Positions 1-8,487 of a stretch of DNA of 64,000 nucleotides are shown here, piece by piece; within the stretch, counting starts at the first letter, position 1, and every line of letters starts with the position of its first letter. A model generated the notes under the pieces. It searched no databases and was not told the DNA's origin. It was given only the letters and a program-made list of their open reading frames with translations. Made by a program: the position numbers and the translations under genes. Source of the stretch: an uncultured Sutterella sp. (GTDB taxonomy: Bacteria; Pseudomonadota; Gammaproteobacteria; Burkholderiales; Burkholderiaceae_F); contig UQNA01000001.1 of NCBI GenBank assembly GCA_900542195.1, positions 62,001 through 126,000 on the forward strand, written 5' to 3'.

Positions 1-2
1 AG

Positions 3-116
3 AGACATGAAGACGCTGTGCAGTGGAAGAAAAAGAGTGAGAGCTTGCCGCTTCAAGAAAAATCGCAGCATTCCTTGTTAAAAGAGAATCCTCTAAGAGC
101 GAATCGTTTTCCATAG
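3..116 (+). CDS. C-terminal end of an unidentified protein (partial)
   Basis: An open frame enters from the left edge and runs 37 codons to a TAG at 114-116, ending in the residues LRANRFP. The tail is hydrophilic and rich in Lys, Glu, Ser and Gln, which fits a normal protein C-terminus. It is too short to assign to a family. Another frame over the same stretch also stays open for 26 codons, so coding is likely but not proven. About 110 AT-rich bases separate it from the next gene. Confidence 0.35.
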   Translation, partial: RHEDAVQWKKKSESLPLQEKSQHSLLKENPLRANRFP

Positions 117-227
117 CCATCATAAGTAAACGCTAATACTATTAATTAAATTAATCACTTCTAATTCACAAATTCATTATAAATAACTAAACTTTTTTCA
201 TAATCCTCATTTTTCAAGGAACTAAGA

Positions 228-1190
228 ATGCCGAAAGTAATTCACAATCTTCCTATTACTGGCATTGCCAGCTTTGCTAAATATCCCATCTGTACCGATC
301 TTGACCAAATCGACGACGCCGACATGGTTGTCATGGGAATTCCTTACGACATGGGTGCTCCTTACCTGAGCGGTGCTAAGTTCGGGCCAAGAAGAATCCG
401 TGAAGTATCTTGTCATTACGGCCGTGGTCCCGCAGGTTTCTGGGATCCGGAAAGAATGGAGCAATATTTAGAAGCACCGGTCAAAGTAGTTGATGCCGGA
501 GACGTTGATATGGATCCGATGGATTTCCACAAGAGCTTTGAAAACGTCACAGAAGCTGTCAGGAAGATCGTTTCTAAAGGTGCAATTCCTGTCATGATGG
601 GCGGAGACCACTCTGTTACCATCCCTCAAGCCATGGCAATGGACATGTACGATGACATTTGCATCGTGCAATTTGATGCGCACTTGGACTTCGGAAAAAG
701 AACTTGGACGAACGGAAGTCCAATGAGAATGATTTCCGAGATGCCACATTTCACAAAGATGTGCCAAATCGGCATGAGAGGTCTAGGCAGCAATACCCGT
801 GAAGACTTTCAAGCCGCTTATGCCTATGGTTCTGTTGTTATTCCTTCTCGTAAAGCATTAGAACTCGGAGCACAGGAAGTCATCAAGATGATTCCGGAAG
901 CCAAGAATTATTTTGTGACCATTGACATTGACGGATACGACATGAGCACCGCCCCTGGTGTTGGCTCTCCTTCTCCAGGAGGCTTGAACTACAACTTTGT
1001 CACCGATGTTCTTGAAGGCATCGCCAAGAAAGGCAACGTTATCGGCTTTGACTTAGTTGAAGTTGCTCCTCAATATGATCCGACAGGCATCACTCCAAGA
1101 CTGGGAGCTATGACCATGTTGGCTTTCATGGGCTTCATCATGAAAGAAAGAGAAAAGAAAGGCTTACTGAAAAACAAAAAAGCTGAATAA
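228..1190 (+). CDS. speB: Agmatinase / arginase-family ureohydrolase
   Basis: A 320-residue member of the ureohydrolase (arginase/agmatinase) superfamily, which hydrolyses guanidino compounds to urea and an amine using two Mn2+ ions. The metal-binding motifs are visible in order: GGDHSVT, FDAHLD, and IDIDGYDMSTAPG, which corresponds to the usual DIDxxDPxxxPG. Length and motif order fit agmatinase, which makes putrescine from agmatine. The motif differences (DAHLD rather than DAHTD, GYDMS rather than xxDPx) leave guanidinobutyrase, guanidinopropionase or another guanidine-specific hydrolase possible. AAGGA lies 8 bases before the ATG. The gene stands alone and is followed by a clear terminator. 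The family is firm; the substrate is not. Confidence 0.85.
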   Translation: MPKVIHNLPITGIASFAKYPICTDLDQIDDADMVVMGIPYDMGAPYLSGAKFGPRRIREVSCHYGRGPAGFWDPERMEQYLEAPVKVVDAGDVDMDPMDFHKSFENVTEAVRKIVSKGAIPVMMGGDHSVTIPQAMAMDMYDDICIVQFDAHLDFGKRTWTNGSPMRMISEMPHFTKMCQIGMRGLGSNTREDFQAAYAYGSVVIPSRKALELGAQEVIKMIPEAKNYFVTIDIDGYDMSTAPGVGSPSPGGLNYNFVTDVLEGIAKKGNVIGFDLVEVAPQYDPTGITPRLGAMTMLAFMGFIMKEREKKGLLKNKKAE

Positions 1191-1212
1191 CTTTTCTTCT
1201 TAACAAGAGCAC

Positions 1213-1243
1213 AGAGCGGTTGAAAGCCGCTCTTTTCTTTTTT
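1213..1243 (+). terminator. Rho-independent terminator after the ureohydrolase
   Basis: The stem AGAGCGG (1213-1219) pairs with CCGCTCT (1227-1233) around a 7-base loop and is followed by TTTCTTTTTT. It lies 23 bases after the stop codon. Confidence 0.85.
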
Positions 1244-1340
1244 AGGAGTTCTCCTAGGAAAAGTCTTCTCTAGACAAAGAGAACCATTCCATTATCATGG
1301 AAAGAACAACTAGAAAAAACGATAATCCTAAGGAACAAGC

Positions 1341-1772
1341 ATGAACTTAACTTATCTTTGGCTCATCTGTGCCATATCCTTGGCATGCGCTGATTTGCTT
1401 CTCGGAACGGCTTATCTTCTTATCCTCGGCATCGCAGCCGCTCTGGCTTTTCTGGTTTCTCTTTTTACAGACTCTTTCACAGCTCAAGCTTGGGGATTTG
1501 TTCTATTTTCAGTCATCGGTGTACTTTTCTACAGCCTCCGGAGGAAGAGCTCATTAAAGCAGACAATCAATTCCGAAAAGCTTCAGAATATTAATGAAGG
1601 ACAGCTTGTAGAAGTCCATTATTGGGATAAGTACGGCAGAACTAAAGTCTTTTACCGAGGGTCTCACTGGGAAGCCGTCCCTCTCAAAGGGAACCTTCCA
1701 ACTCCGGGCGTATGGGAAATAATCGGCATGACCGGAAACACACTAATCATCAAATTTATCAATAACAAATAA
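1341..1772 (+). CDS. NfeD-like membrane protein
   Basis: A 143-residue protein of the short NfeD family. Hydrophobic membrane segments fill roughly residues 5-65, followed by a soluble C-terminal half of the OB-fold type (about 80-143) with the pattern GQLVEVHYWDKYGRTKVFYRG. NfeD proteins are nearly always encoded beside an SPFH/stomatin protein and are thought to act with it in membrane microdomains. The next gene, 11 bases downstream, is exactly such a partner, so the two form an operon. AAGGA precedes the ATG. The molecular function of the pair is not established. Confidence 0.85.
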   Translation: MNLTYLWLICAISLACADLLLGTAYLLILGIAAALAFLVSLFTDSFTAQAWGFVLFSVIGVLFYSLRRKSSLKQTINSEKLQNINEGQLVEVHYWDKYGRTKVFYRGSHWEAVPLKGNLPTPGVWEIIGMTGNTLIIKFINNK

Positions 1773-1783
1773 GGAGAACTTGA

Positions 1784-2731
1784 ATGGAAGCAGAAAATGT
1801 TGTGTTATTGGAGTGGGGGGCTCTCATTCCGGTTTTAATTATCTTTGCCGTCATTTTTATCTACAAATCCGTGAAGGTAGTTCCCCAACAAGATGCTTGG
1901 GTCGTAGAACGCTTTGGAAAATTTAATGCCGTTTTGCAACCGGGTCTGAATTTCATCATCCCTTTAATTGACAAAATCGCTTACCGTCACTCCCTTAAAG
2001 AAATTCCTTTAGATACCTCGAGCCAAATCTGCATTACCAAAGACAACACTCAACTTCAAGTCGATGGAGTGCTCTATTTTCAAGTCACAAACCCTGAGCT
2101 GGCCAGCTATGGAACATCAGACTATGTGATGGCGATTACCCAGCTAGCTCAAACTTCTTTAAGAAGTGTTATTGGAACCATGTCTTTGGATAAGACATTT
2201 GAAGAACGTGATGAAATTAACGCGCGAGTCGTACAGGCAGTAGATGAAGCAGCTCAAACGTGGGGCGTTAAAGTCTTAAGATATGAAATCAAAGACCTAA
2301 CACCGCCAAAAGAAATTCTTAGAGCCATGCAGCTTCAGATTACCGCTGAAAGGGAAAAACGTGCGGTCGTAGCGGCATCAGAAGGCCAAAAACAAAAGGA
2401 AATCAATATTGCGGAAGGCAATCGTGCCGCTTTAATCGCACAATCGGAAGGTGAAATGCAAGCTGCAATTAATAAAGCGGAAGGAGAGGCCAGAGCCATC
2501 GAAGCAGTTGCCAAAGCACAAGCTGAAGCCATCCGTGTAGTGGCCGACTCAATTGCCCAGCCAAGCGGCATAGCTGCCGTTAACCTTCAAGTAGCGGAAA
2601 AATACGTAGAAGCCTTTGGAAATGTCGCTAAAACCAACAATACCATGCTTCTGCCTGCTAACTTTGCCGACATGGGCTCAATGATTGCCACTGCCATGAC
2701 TATCGTCAAAGAAACCAAAGCTCAACAGTAA
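1784..2731 (+). CDS. SPFH/Band 7 (stomatin-like) membrane protein
   Basis: A 315-residue SPFH-domain protein resembling E. coli QmcA (YbbK). One N-terminal transmembrane segment (about 9-28) is followed by the SPFH domain. This begins around VPQQDAWVVERFGKF and includes LQPGLNFIIPLID and LRSVIGTMSLDKTFEER. A long Ala/Glu-rich helical region (about 180-260, repeated AEGE-type units) is the coiled coil on which these proteins oligomerise. The protein probably forms membrane-anchored rings with the NfeD partner encoded just upstream. An AAGGAG sits 7 bases before the ATG. The family assignment is firm. Confidence 0.9.
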   Translation: MEAENVVLLEWGALIPVLIIFAVIFIYKSVKVVPQQDAWVVERFGKFNAVLQPGLNFIIPLIDKIAYRHSLKEIPLDTSSQICITKDNTQLQVDGVLYFQVTNPELASYGTSDYVMAITQLAQTSLRSVIGTMSLDKTFEERDEINARVVQAVDEAAQTWGVKVLRYEIKDLTPPKEILRAMQLQITAEREKRAVVAASEGQKQKEINIAEGNRAALIAQSEGEMQAAINKAEGEARAIEAVAKAQAEAIRVVADSIAQPSGIAAVNLQVAEKYVEAFGNVAKTNNTMLLPANFADMGSMIATAMTIVKETKAQQ

Positions 2732-2745
2732 TTTCTTCCTTCCTT

Positions 2746-2790
2746 GGATGAGAGAAGTTTTAAGACCAACTTCTCCATCCAATTTTTCTT
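2746..2790. terminator. Bidirectional terminator between SPFH and EamA genes
   Basis: GGATG-A-GAGAAGTT (2746-2759) pairs with AACTTCTC-CATCC (2768-2780) with one bulged base, followed by AATTTTTCTTCT. It lies between two convergent genes and can serve both strands. Confidence 0.7.
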
Positions 2791-3771
2791 CTAAATTTCC
2801 GTTGGCAATTCGTGGACAATCTCGTTTTTATCTTTCTCTTCCAGAGCACTGAAAAGTTTTAATGCGTAAACAACTCCGCCGACAAGGCAGGCCATTCCAA
2901 CCACAAGAGAGACCGGAGGAAGCTTCCACTCATAGACATGGGCCCATACCACAGAAAAAATAGTTTCGAAAACCAGCATCTGACCAACGAGAGCTGTCGG
3001 AACTCTTTGGCTCATAGCATTCCAGAGTGCCGTTGCTACAAAAGAACACATAACACCGGCAAAAAGACTCCATCCTACGAAGTCAACCGGCTGAGGGCCT
3101 AAGAACTGCGGCATATCAGCCTTCAGATACCATACCAGTACATATAAAACCAACCCGAAAGGAAGAAGAAGACTGCACTGCATGCTTGTGAAAAACACCG
3201 GACTAACTTTCGGATGTTCTAACAGCCAATCCGCATTTTTGATAGGGTACCAAGTCCAAGCAACCGTGGATGCAATTGCAAAAGCGGTTCCGATAGCAAA
3301 ATTCACCGCGCTATTTCCTGAAGAAAAGGACTCGACTAGGCCGTTATAGTTAGAAAAGGCCAATCCGAGAAGAATCAAGCCGAGCGGGAAAACCAGCTGA
3401 GAATTAGGCAGGTAACGTTTGCCTTTTTTCCGGTCTCTTTCGTTAGCAATAATAGCGACCAGCACAGGGATTAAGCCAAAGAAAGTTGCTGCAAGAGGTA
3501 CACCTGCATACTGAATCGCTGTAAACAGGAACCACGGCTGAATAAGGTTGCCAATCATTGTCAGCACAAAAGCGAACTTCCAATCTTTGAAACTGATCTT
3601 AGAAAGGTACGTCTTTTGGATCCAAAGTCCGAGCAACGCAGTCAACCCCATTACTATGGCTCTTGCAATGGAAATATATAAAGTGTCATAGCCCGGAAGG
3701 ACAATCGGGAGCAAGTAAGTAAGGCCCCACAGAGCACAAGCAAGGAGGCCAAATCCAACACCTAACAGCAT
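2791..3771 (-). CDS. EamA/DMT-family transporter
   Basis: A 326-residue, ten-helix membrane protein of the drug/metabolite transporter superfamily. The start LLGVGFGLLACALWGLTYLLP is the typical first EamA helix. A second repeat begins near residue 160 (FAIGTAFAIASTVAWTWYPI), and the last helix is followed by a short charged cytoplasmic tail. The substrate cannot be read from sequence; relatives export amino acids or other metabolites. The gene is single and convergent with the SPFH gene. Its Shine-Dalgarno GGAG lies inside a small hairpin (3781-3793). Confidence 0.85.
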   Translation of the reverse strand: MLLGVGFGLLACALWGLTYLLPIVLPGYDTLYISIARAIVMGLTALLGLWIQKTYLSKISFKDWKFAFVLTMIGNLIQPWFLFTAIQYAGVPLAATFFGLIPVLVAIIANERDRKKGKRYLPNSQLVFPLGLILLGLAFSNYNGLVESFSSGNSAVNFAIGTAFAIASTVAWTWYPIKNADWLLEHPKVSPVFFTSMQCSLLLPFGLVLYVLVWYLKADMPQFLGPQPVDFVGWSLFAGVMCSFVATALWNAMSQRVPTALVGQMLVFETIFSVVWAHVYEWKLPPVSLVVGMACLVGGVVYALKLFSALEEKDKNEIVHELPTEI

Positions 3772-3780
3772 TTTTTATAT

Positions 3781-3793
3781 TCTCCGAAGGAGA
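3781..3793 (-). promoter_or_regulatory. Hairpin occluding the EamA Shine-Dalgarno
   Basis: On the minus strand TCTCC-TTC-GGAGA forms a 5-bp stem with a triloop. The GGAG arm is the only good Shine-Dalgarno for the gene starting at 3771, about 10 bases away. Translation may therefore depend on this short helix opening. Such a short hairpin can arise by chance. Confidence 0.35.
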
Positions 3794-3876
3794 TACCACT
3801 GTACTATTGTTCAGCTGCTTAGGTGTCCCTTATTTAAAAATTTAAGGAAGTTCAATAAATAATTTTTATGCTTTGG

Positions 3877-4686
3877 CTACTTGAAGGACTGTTTTAAGAA
3901 CTCTGCTAGTCTGCCTCGGAAAGGTGAATTATTGTCTGAAAAAACTCCAAGGTAACTCTTTCCCAGGACGTCCCAAACTTCAGCTTGTTCAGGCAGCACT
4001 GCCGATAGCAGCGCCTGCTCCGTTTTTCTAACGAAGTCATCTTTCTGAGGTTTAACAACCACTAACGGACATTGAATCGTTGGAAGTACTTCCATCGGCT
4101 CCAATGCGTCGGATTTAAGTAATTTAGAAATCACATCCCCAACAACGGGCCCGTACCTCTCTTTGAGCCAACCTTTTCTGGTCGCATAGATAGACTCAAC
4201 AACCAACGCTTTCACTTCGCTTGGATGAGCGGCGGCAAAACGAAGGGCGGCATCTGCGCCTACGCCTTGGCCCAGAACAGCCAAACGATTCATGCAGTAT
4301 TTTTCTAGATTTCCCGGAACCTCATTTATGGCTTTCCAAGCAGTTTCCCCGTCTGTGGCAATACCGGCAAGAGTCGTTGAACCTTGACTATGGCCGATAC
4401 CGCGATAATCAAAGAGACCTACGGCATATCCTTCCAATGCCAAATAAGCGACTTGCTGCAAGTTGTAGGACATGTTGAATTGCCCCGAATGGAAAAAGAG
4501 AACAAAACCTCTGCAAGACTGCCCTTTAGATAACCTTGGCTGGAGAACTTGATAGCAAACCGACTCTTTATCTGAAATGGATGCCTCACCATACTCAGCT
4601 GTTAAACCGTAATGCTGAGCGCTCCAATAAGGGAGCGATGTTCCTCGGAAAAACATGCTCTCAGTCATATCAGATAAAAAACTCAT
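3877..4686 (-). CDS. Alpha/beta-hydrolase-fold protein lacking the catalytic serine
   Basis: A 269-residue protein with the layout of the serine aminopeptidase S33-type alpha/beta hydrolases: an oxyanion-strand region (FVLFFHSGQF, about 61-70), then FDYRGIGHSQG (about 92-102), the nucleophile elbow and an acidic residue in KPQKDDFV. The elbow reads LAVLGQGVGAD, so the expected GxSxG has glycine at the nucleophile position (Gly141). The C-terminal GHxG-type histidine is also absent (LGKSYLG, Lys243). Both losses suggest a non-hydrolytic pseudo-enzyme or a very divergent member. It has no signal peptide and is a single gene with a large upstream gap. The fold is confident; a function is not proposed. 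Confidence 0.7.
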   Translation of the reverse strand: MSFLSDMTESMFFRGTSLPYWSAQHYGLTAEYGEASISDKESVCYQVLQPRLSKGQSCRGFVLFFHSGQFNMSYNLQQVAYLALEGYAVGLFDYRGIGHSQGSTTLAGIATDGETAWKAINEVPGNLEKYCMNRLAVLGQGVGADAALRFAAAHPSEVKALVVESIYATRKGWLKERYGPVVGDVISKLLKSDALEPMEVLPTIQCPLVVVKPQKDDFVRKTEQALLSAVLPEQAEVWDVLGKSYLGVFSDNNSPFRGRLAEFLKQSFK

Positions 4687-4959
4687 TCTCTTCTCCGATG
4701 AGGAAATTTTTGGGAAAGTCTTTTCAGTTTAATCTTTTGGCTTACAAATGTGCCTAAGGTATATCCATGACCTTTGGTTCTTTAACCGAGGTAGCAGCAC
4801 TTCCTCGGCCTCTCAAAAATGAACTATATGTTTAGACTCTTTGTAGTCTGTTTTTATTATGAAGTATAGTTATAGTTAGTAGTCTTTTTAATTCTAAAAA
4901 GAAAACCTTTCGTACTTAAGTTTAAAGTTTAGAAAACAAACTATCTTAGGTTCAACGTC

Positions 4960-6393
4960 ATGCGATTAGAGAAAGATTCTTTAGGAACGCTTGAGGTTCC
5001 TGACAACGCTTATTACGGCATTCAAACTGTCAGATGCGCAGCCAATCACAACGTCACCAATCACACTTTCTGCGAACTTCCACGAATCCAGAGAGCCCTT
5101 GCAGAGATAAAGAAAGCTTGTGCAATAACTAATCAACAAATTGGTGCCTTAGAGAAAGCTAAGGCGGAAGTCATCGTTCAAGCTTGTGATGAAATTATTG
5201 CCGGTAAATTCCAAGATCAGTTTCCAATCAATGTTTGGCGCTCACACGGAACAGGGGCCAACATGAATGTCAATGAAATCATTGCTAATAGAGCCAATGA
5301 AATATTGACTGGCCACAAGGGCTATGAAGAAGTCCATCCCAACACTCATGTGAATATGTGTCAGTCCTCCAACGATGTCTATCCGACCGTACAGTCCATT
5401 GTTCTATACAGACAGATTGGCGAGGCCCTAGAATCCGTCCAGCTGTTGGAAGACGCGTTAGGTCACAAAGCTAAAGAATTCAAAAACATCGTAAGGCTCG
5501 GTCGGACCTGTTTACAAGATGCCGTACCCAATACTTTCGGTCAAGTTTTTGGCGGTTGGCAGCACATGATTCATCGCTTGAAGAACAGACTTGCTGACTA
5601 TCGCGATGAGTACACGAGTGTAGTTTTAGGCGCAACAGTCCTCGGTACAGGAATGGGCCAAATGCCCGGCTATTCCGAACATATTATGGACAACCTCTCC
5701 CAGGTATTAGGTTGGAAAGTTCAGTGGCCTTCATGGGACGAGGAAGTCATTCAGGACAGTGCGGCTTTTGACGGTATGCAAAACTGTGACCATTCACTTG
5801 TCCTCGCAGGTCTGTTGAAAGCTCTTTGCTGTGCGGCAGGAAGAATTTCTAAAGATCTCTGTATCCTTTCATCAGGTCCGAAACACGGTTTCGGAGAAAT
5901 CAATCTTCCCCAAAAAGCAGACGAGGATTATTCCTCGGTGCCTCAGCTCATGTTCGAAATTATGCAGCAGTCCATTATTACCGATCAGGCTGCTACTTTA
6001 ACAGTCAATGAAAATGACAGTGATGAAGCCATCACAGACAGTCCAAGCTTCATGGGTCTAATGGAAACATTGGACAACATTACGGAGGGCTTCAAAATCT
6101 TCGCAGAAGATTGTATTTCCGGCATCACAGTAAATGAAGAAAAAGTAAATACGAATGCAGAAATGTCAACATCTTTGGCCACGATGGTCAGCGCATTGTT
6201 CGGATATCAGGTCGGTACCAGAATTGCTCATCGTGCTTGGAATGAAGGCATCTCTTGTCGAGAGGCTGCTTTGGAAGAAAATCTTCTGACTCAAGAGCAA
6301 GCAAACGATCTATTCGATATTCAAAAACTGACCGACAGAGAGGCGTTAGTACAGATGTTTGCCAAATACGGCCCCTTGAGAAACATTAAGTAA
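4960..6393 (+). CDS. Aspartate ammonia-lyase-like protein without the GSS catalytic loop
   Basis: A 477-residue class II aspartase/fumarase-superfamily protein, closest by eye to AspA (aspartate to fumarate plus ammonia). Present are the substrate-binding motifs HGTGANMNVNE (96-106), QSSNDVYPT (135-143) and GRTCLQDAVP (181-190), plus LSSGPKHGFGEINLP (303-317) and a full C-terminal domain. Missing is the mobile signature GSSxMPxKxNP that should follow; the sequence instead reads QKADEDYSSVPQLMFEI, without the Lys and Asn. In GRTCLQDAVP, Cys replaces the usual Gln or His. The next gene, 13 bases downstream, keeps exactly this loop and lacks the N-terminal motifs, so the two may work as one enzyme. 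The family is firm; activity of this chain alone is doubtful. Confidence 0.85.
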   Translation: MRLEKDSLGTLEVPDNAYYGIQTVRCAANHNVTNHTFCELPRIQRALAEIKKACAITNQQIGALEKAKAEVIVQACDEIIAGKFQDQFPINVWRSHGTGANMNVNEIIANRANEILTGHKGYEEVHPNTHVNMCQSSNDVYPTVQSIVLYRQIGEALESVQLLEDALGHKAKEFKNIVRLGRTCLQDAVPNTFGQVFGGWQHMIHRLKNRLADYRDEYTSVVLGATVLGTGMGQMPGYSEHIMDNLSQVLGWKVQWPSWDEEVIQDSAAFDGMQNCDHSLVLAGLLKALCCAAGRISKDLCILSSGPKHGFGEINLPQKADEDYSSVPQLMFEIMQQSIITDQAATLTVNENDSDEAITDSPSFMGLMETLDNITEGFKIFAEDCISGITVNEEKVNTNAEMSTSLATMVSALFGYQVGTRIAHRAWNEGISCREAALEENLLTQEQANDLFDIQKLTDREALVQMFAKYGPLRNIK

Positions 6394-6406
6394 GTTGAGG
6401 CACAAA

Positions 6407-7480
6407 ATGAAAAACCTTACCAGCTCAATTACATGGTCCGCTTACCCTGAATATCCTCGTGCCATACTCTCCATCCTTCAGGTAATTGGAACCGCAAAAT
6501 CCAAAATCGGACTCGTTTCTGAAGACACCTCTCGAGCAATTGAAGAAGCTATTCAAGAGGTTATGCAGAATTCATTTGATTGGAAGATCTTAGGAGTTTC
6601 TGATCTTTCTTTGACAAAGAAAATCCTTGAAGACGTCATATCCAAAATTCCGGAAAATTTACAGCATGAGGCCAGAGAGGCCTTAACTGCGGGATATTCT
6701 CCCTATGCGCTTTTCTTAACTGCCAAAGAGTATGTCATTCTTCGAGAACTTCGGCTTTTGCTTGACTCAACAACCAATCTAAAAAAGACGCTTTTACAAA
6801 AAGCCGAAGTCTTTTCCGGAGAATGCACATGTGCCAGAGACCACTTGAGGGATGCAGATGAAATTAATTTCTCCAGCGTATTCGAGGTATTCGAGCAAGG
6901 TATTTCCGAACAAGCCGAACTTATTGGCTGCTCACTTAGCCGCTGGAATATTAATTATTTAACCTCTTACAGACCTGGTTTAGAGGAGGCTCCGACAAAC
7001 ATATCGGGATTCCAACCGGCTCTGGGACAAGAACTGGAAAAACAGTTTGATCTTAAATTAGACAATCTGCCGGGACACTTAGATTTCTTGAACTTTGGAG
7101 TAAAACTGCTTAACTCGCACGCTCTGCTGCAAGGCCTCTCCACGCAGGTTTGGAGAATTGCAAACGACCTCAGAATTCGAGCTTCCGGTCCTAGAGGCGG
7201 CTTGAGTGAAATAACACTTCCGGCAGTTGCCCCCGGTTCTTCCATCATGCCGGGAAAGCTGAATCCGGTTATTGCAGAAATGATTTACGGAACATGTGAT
7301 CAAGTGGATGCAGATCACGCCGGCATCAGCATGTCTCTCAAATCAGGATGGCTAGAGACAGCTTCTACCTCCTCTCTCTCTCTAAAAGCTTACCTTCAAA
7401 GCGTTGAACTATTAAGGCGTTCCATTGACTGCTTTACCAACCTATGCATTAGCAGCGTGGAAATTAACAAAAAGGCTTAG
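6407..7480 (+). CDS. Shortened aspartase/fumarase-superfamily protein carrying only the GSS loop
   Basis: A 357-residue protein from the ATG at 6407, which has GAGG 7 bases upstream. An in-frame TTG at 6395 is less likely. The C-terminal third is clearly aspartase/fumarase family: IRASGPRGGLSEITLP followed by a perfect GSSIMPGKLNP loop at about 277-287 (Lys284, Asn286). The N-terminal half keeps only the helical scaffold (YPRAILSILQVIGTAKSKIG). The HGTGxNMNxNE and QSSND motifs are gone, and ARDHLRDADEIN stands where GRTxLQDAVP should be. The protein ends about 100 residues early, without the C-terminal domain. It follows the aspartase-like gene by 13 bases and is probably translated with it. 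It is likely the complementary subunit of a heteromeric lyase or a regulatory paralogue. Confidence 0.8.
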   Translation: MKNLTSSITWSAYPEYPRAILSILQVIGTAKSKIGLVSEDTSRAIEEAIQEVMQNSFDWKILGVSDLSLTKKILEDVISKIPENLQHEAREALTAGYSPYALFLTAKEYVILRELRLLLDSTTNLKKTLLQKAEVFSGECTCARDHLRDADEINFSSVFEVFEQGISEQAELIGCSLSRWNINYLTSYRPGLEEAPTNISGFQPALGQELEKQFDLKLDNLPGHLDFLNFGVKLLNSHALLQGLSTQVWRIANDLRIRASGPRGGLSEITLPAVAPGSSIMPGKLNPVIAEMIYGTCDQVDADHAGISMSLKSGWLETASTSSLSLKAYLQSVELLRRSIDCFTNLCISSVEINKKA

Positions 7481-7495
7481 TTTTCAGAGGTCACA

Positions 7496-8446
7496 ATGAG
7501 TATCAGTGGTTCTTATATCAAAGGCGTTCTTCTTGTTCTGCTAAGTGCGCTTTGTTTCAGCATCAGCGGAACTCTACAAGCTCTTGCCCCGGAGGGGTCA
7601 AATCCATTCATCATCACGGAGATGAGAATGATCATCGGATCCCTATTCCTTTATTTCTGGTGCCGAGCTTTTAAAAAGCTTCCCCATAGCTACAAAGACC
7701 TGCCTTGGAAATCACTTTTTATCTGTGCCATTTTCCTTCTGATAGGTCAGCTTTGCTTCTTCACGGGAATGGCGAATATCGGCGTAGCTGCCGGTGTTGT
7801 GATCTCTATTGGTTCTGCTCCGATCTTTGCTGCCATTATTTCCCGAATTTTTTTCAAGATCTCTCCACCCAAGGCTTGGTATGCGGCCACCTTTTTAGCC
7901 ATAGCGGGAGTCGCGCTAATCAATGGGGGCGACCTAAATCAGTCCAGACTATTCTTTATCCTGATACTCCTCACCGACGGCTTGACGTACGCTGCCTACA
8001 TCAATTTCAGCTCAAAACTCGGAGATAAGCTTGATAGCGATGCTGCAGTTATGCTGATTCTTGCGATTATTGCTCTAGTGCTTTCTCCAGTCCTCTTTAT
8101 ATTCCCTGTTTCTTGGACCTATTCCTCTTTAAACGGAATATTCGTTTGTCTCGGCCTCGGTATATTTACGGGAGGAATGGCATTTGCATTCTTAACCTCA
8201 GGGGCAAGACTTGTAAGTCCTGCCGTCGCATCTACTCTTTGTCTTGCCGAGCCCCTCGGAGCAGTCTGCTGGGGCATCTTTCTTCTTAAGGAAGACACTT
8301 CCTTCACCACCTTGCTTGGAATTGCCTCTGTCCTTTTGTCTATCATTGTTCTGGTATTTTTTGCCAAAGAGCCGAAGAAACCTTCTAATCCGAAGGCTCA
8401 AGAAATCTCACAAATGCAGAGCTCTTCAACAATTCCCGATGTCTAG
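7496..8446 (+). CDS. EamA/DMT-family transporter
   Basis: A 316-residue ten-helix DMT-superfamily permease with two EamA repeats. The first begins at GVLLVLLSALCFSISGTLQAL and the second near residue 155 (LFFILILLTDGLTYAAYINF). The tail is short and cytoplasmic. It starts 15 bases after the second lyase gene with AGAGG before the ATG, so it probably belongs to the same transcript. Its substrate may be an amino acid or a product linked to aspartate or fumarate metabolism, inferred only from position. It is only distantly similar by eye to the other EamA gene at 2791-3771. Confidence 0.85.
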   Translation: MSISGSYIKGVLLVLLSALCFSISGTLQALAPEGSNPFIITEMRMIIGSLFLYFWCRAFKKLPHSYKDLPWKSLFICAIFLLIGQLCFFTGMANIGVAAGVVISIGSAPIFAAIISRIFFKISPPKAWYAATFLAIAGVALINGGDLNQSRLFFILILLTDGLTYAAYINFSSKLGDKLDSDAAVMLILAIIALVLSPVLFIFPVSWTYSSLNGIFVCLGLGIFTGGMAFAFLTSGARLVSPAVASTLCLAEPLGAVCWGIFLLKEDTSFTTLLGIASVLLSIIVLVFFAKEPKKPSNPKAQEISQMQSSSTIPDV

Positions 8447-8487
8447 TACACTAGTTTCTCATTGGAAGAAATGGGGAGCAGATTTTC

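Noticed and set aside
4786..4808. CCGAGG/CCTCGG inverted repeat between the hydrolase-like and aspartase-like genes
   Set aside because: Only 6 bp with an 11-base loop and no T tract; it could be an operator but cannot be distinguished from chance.
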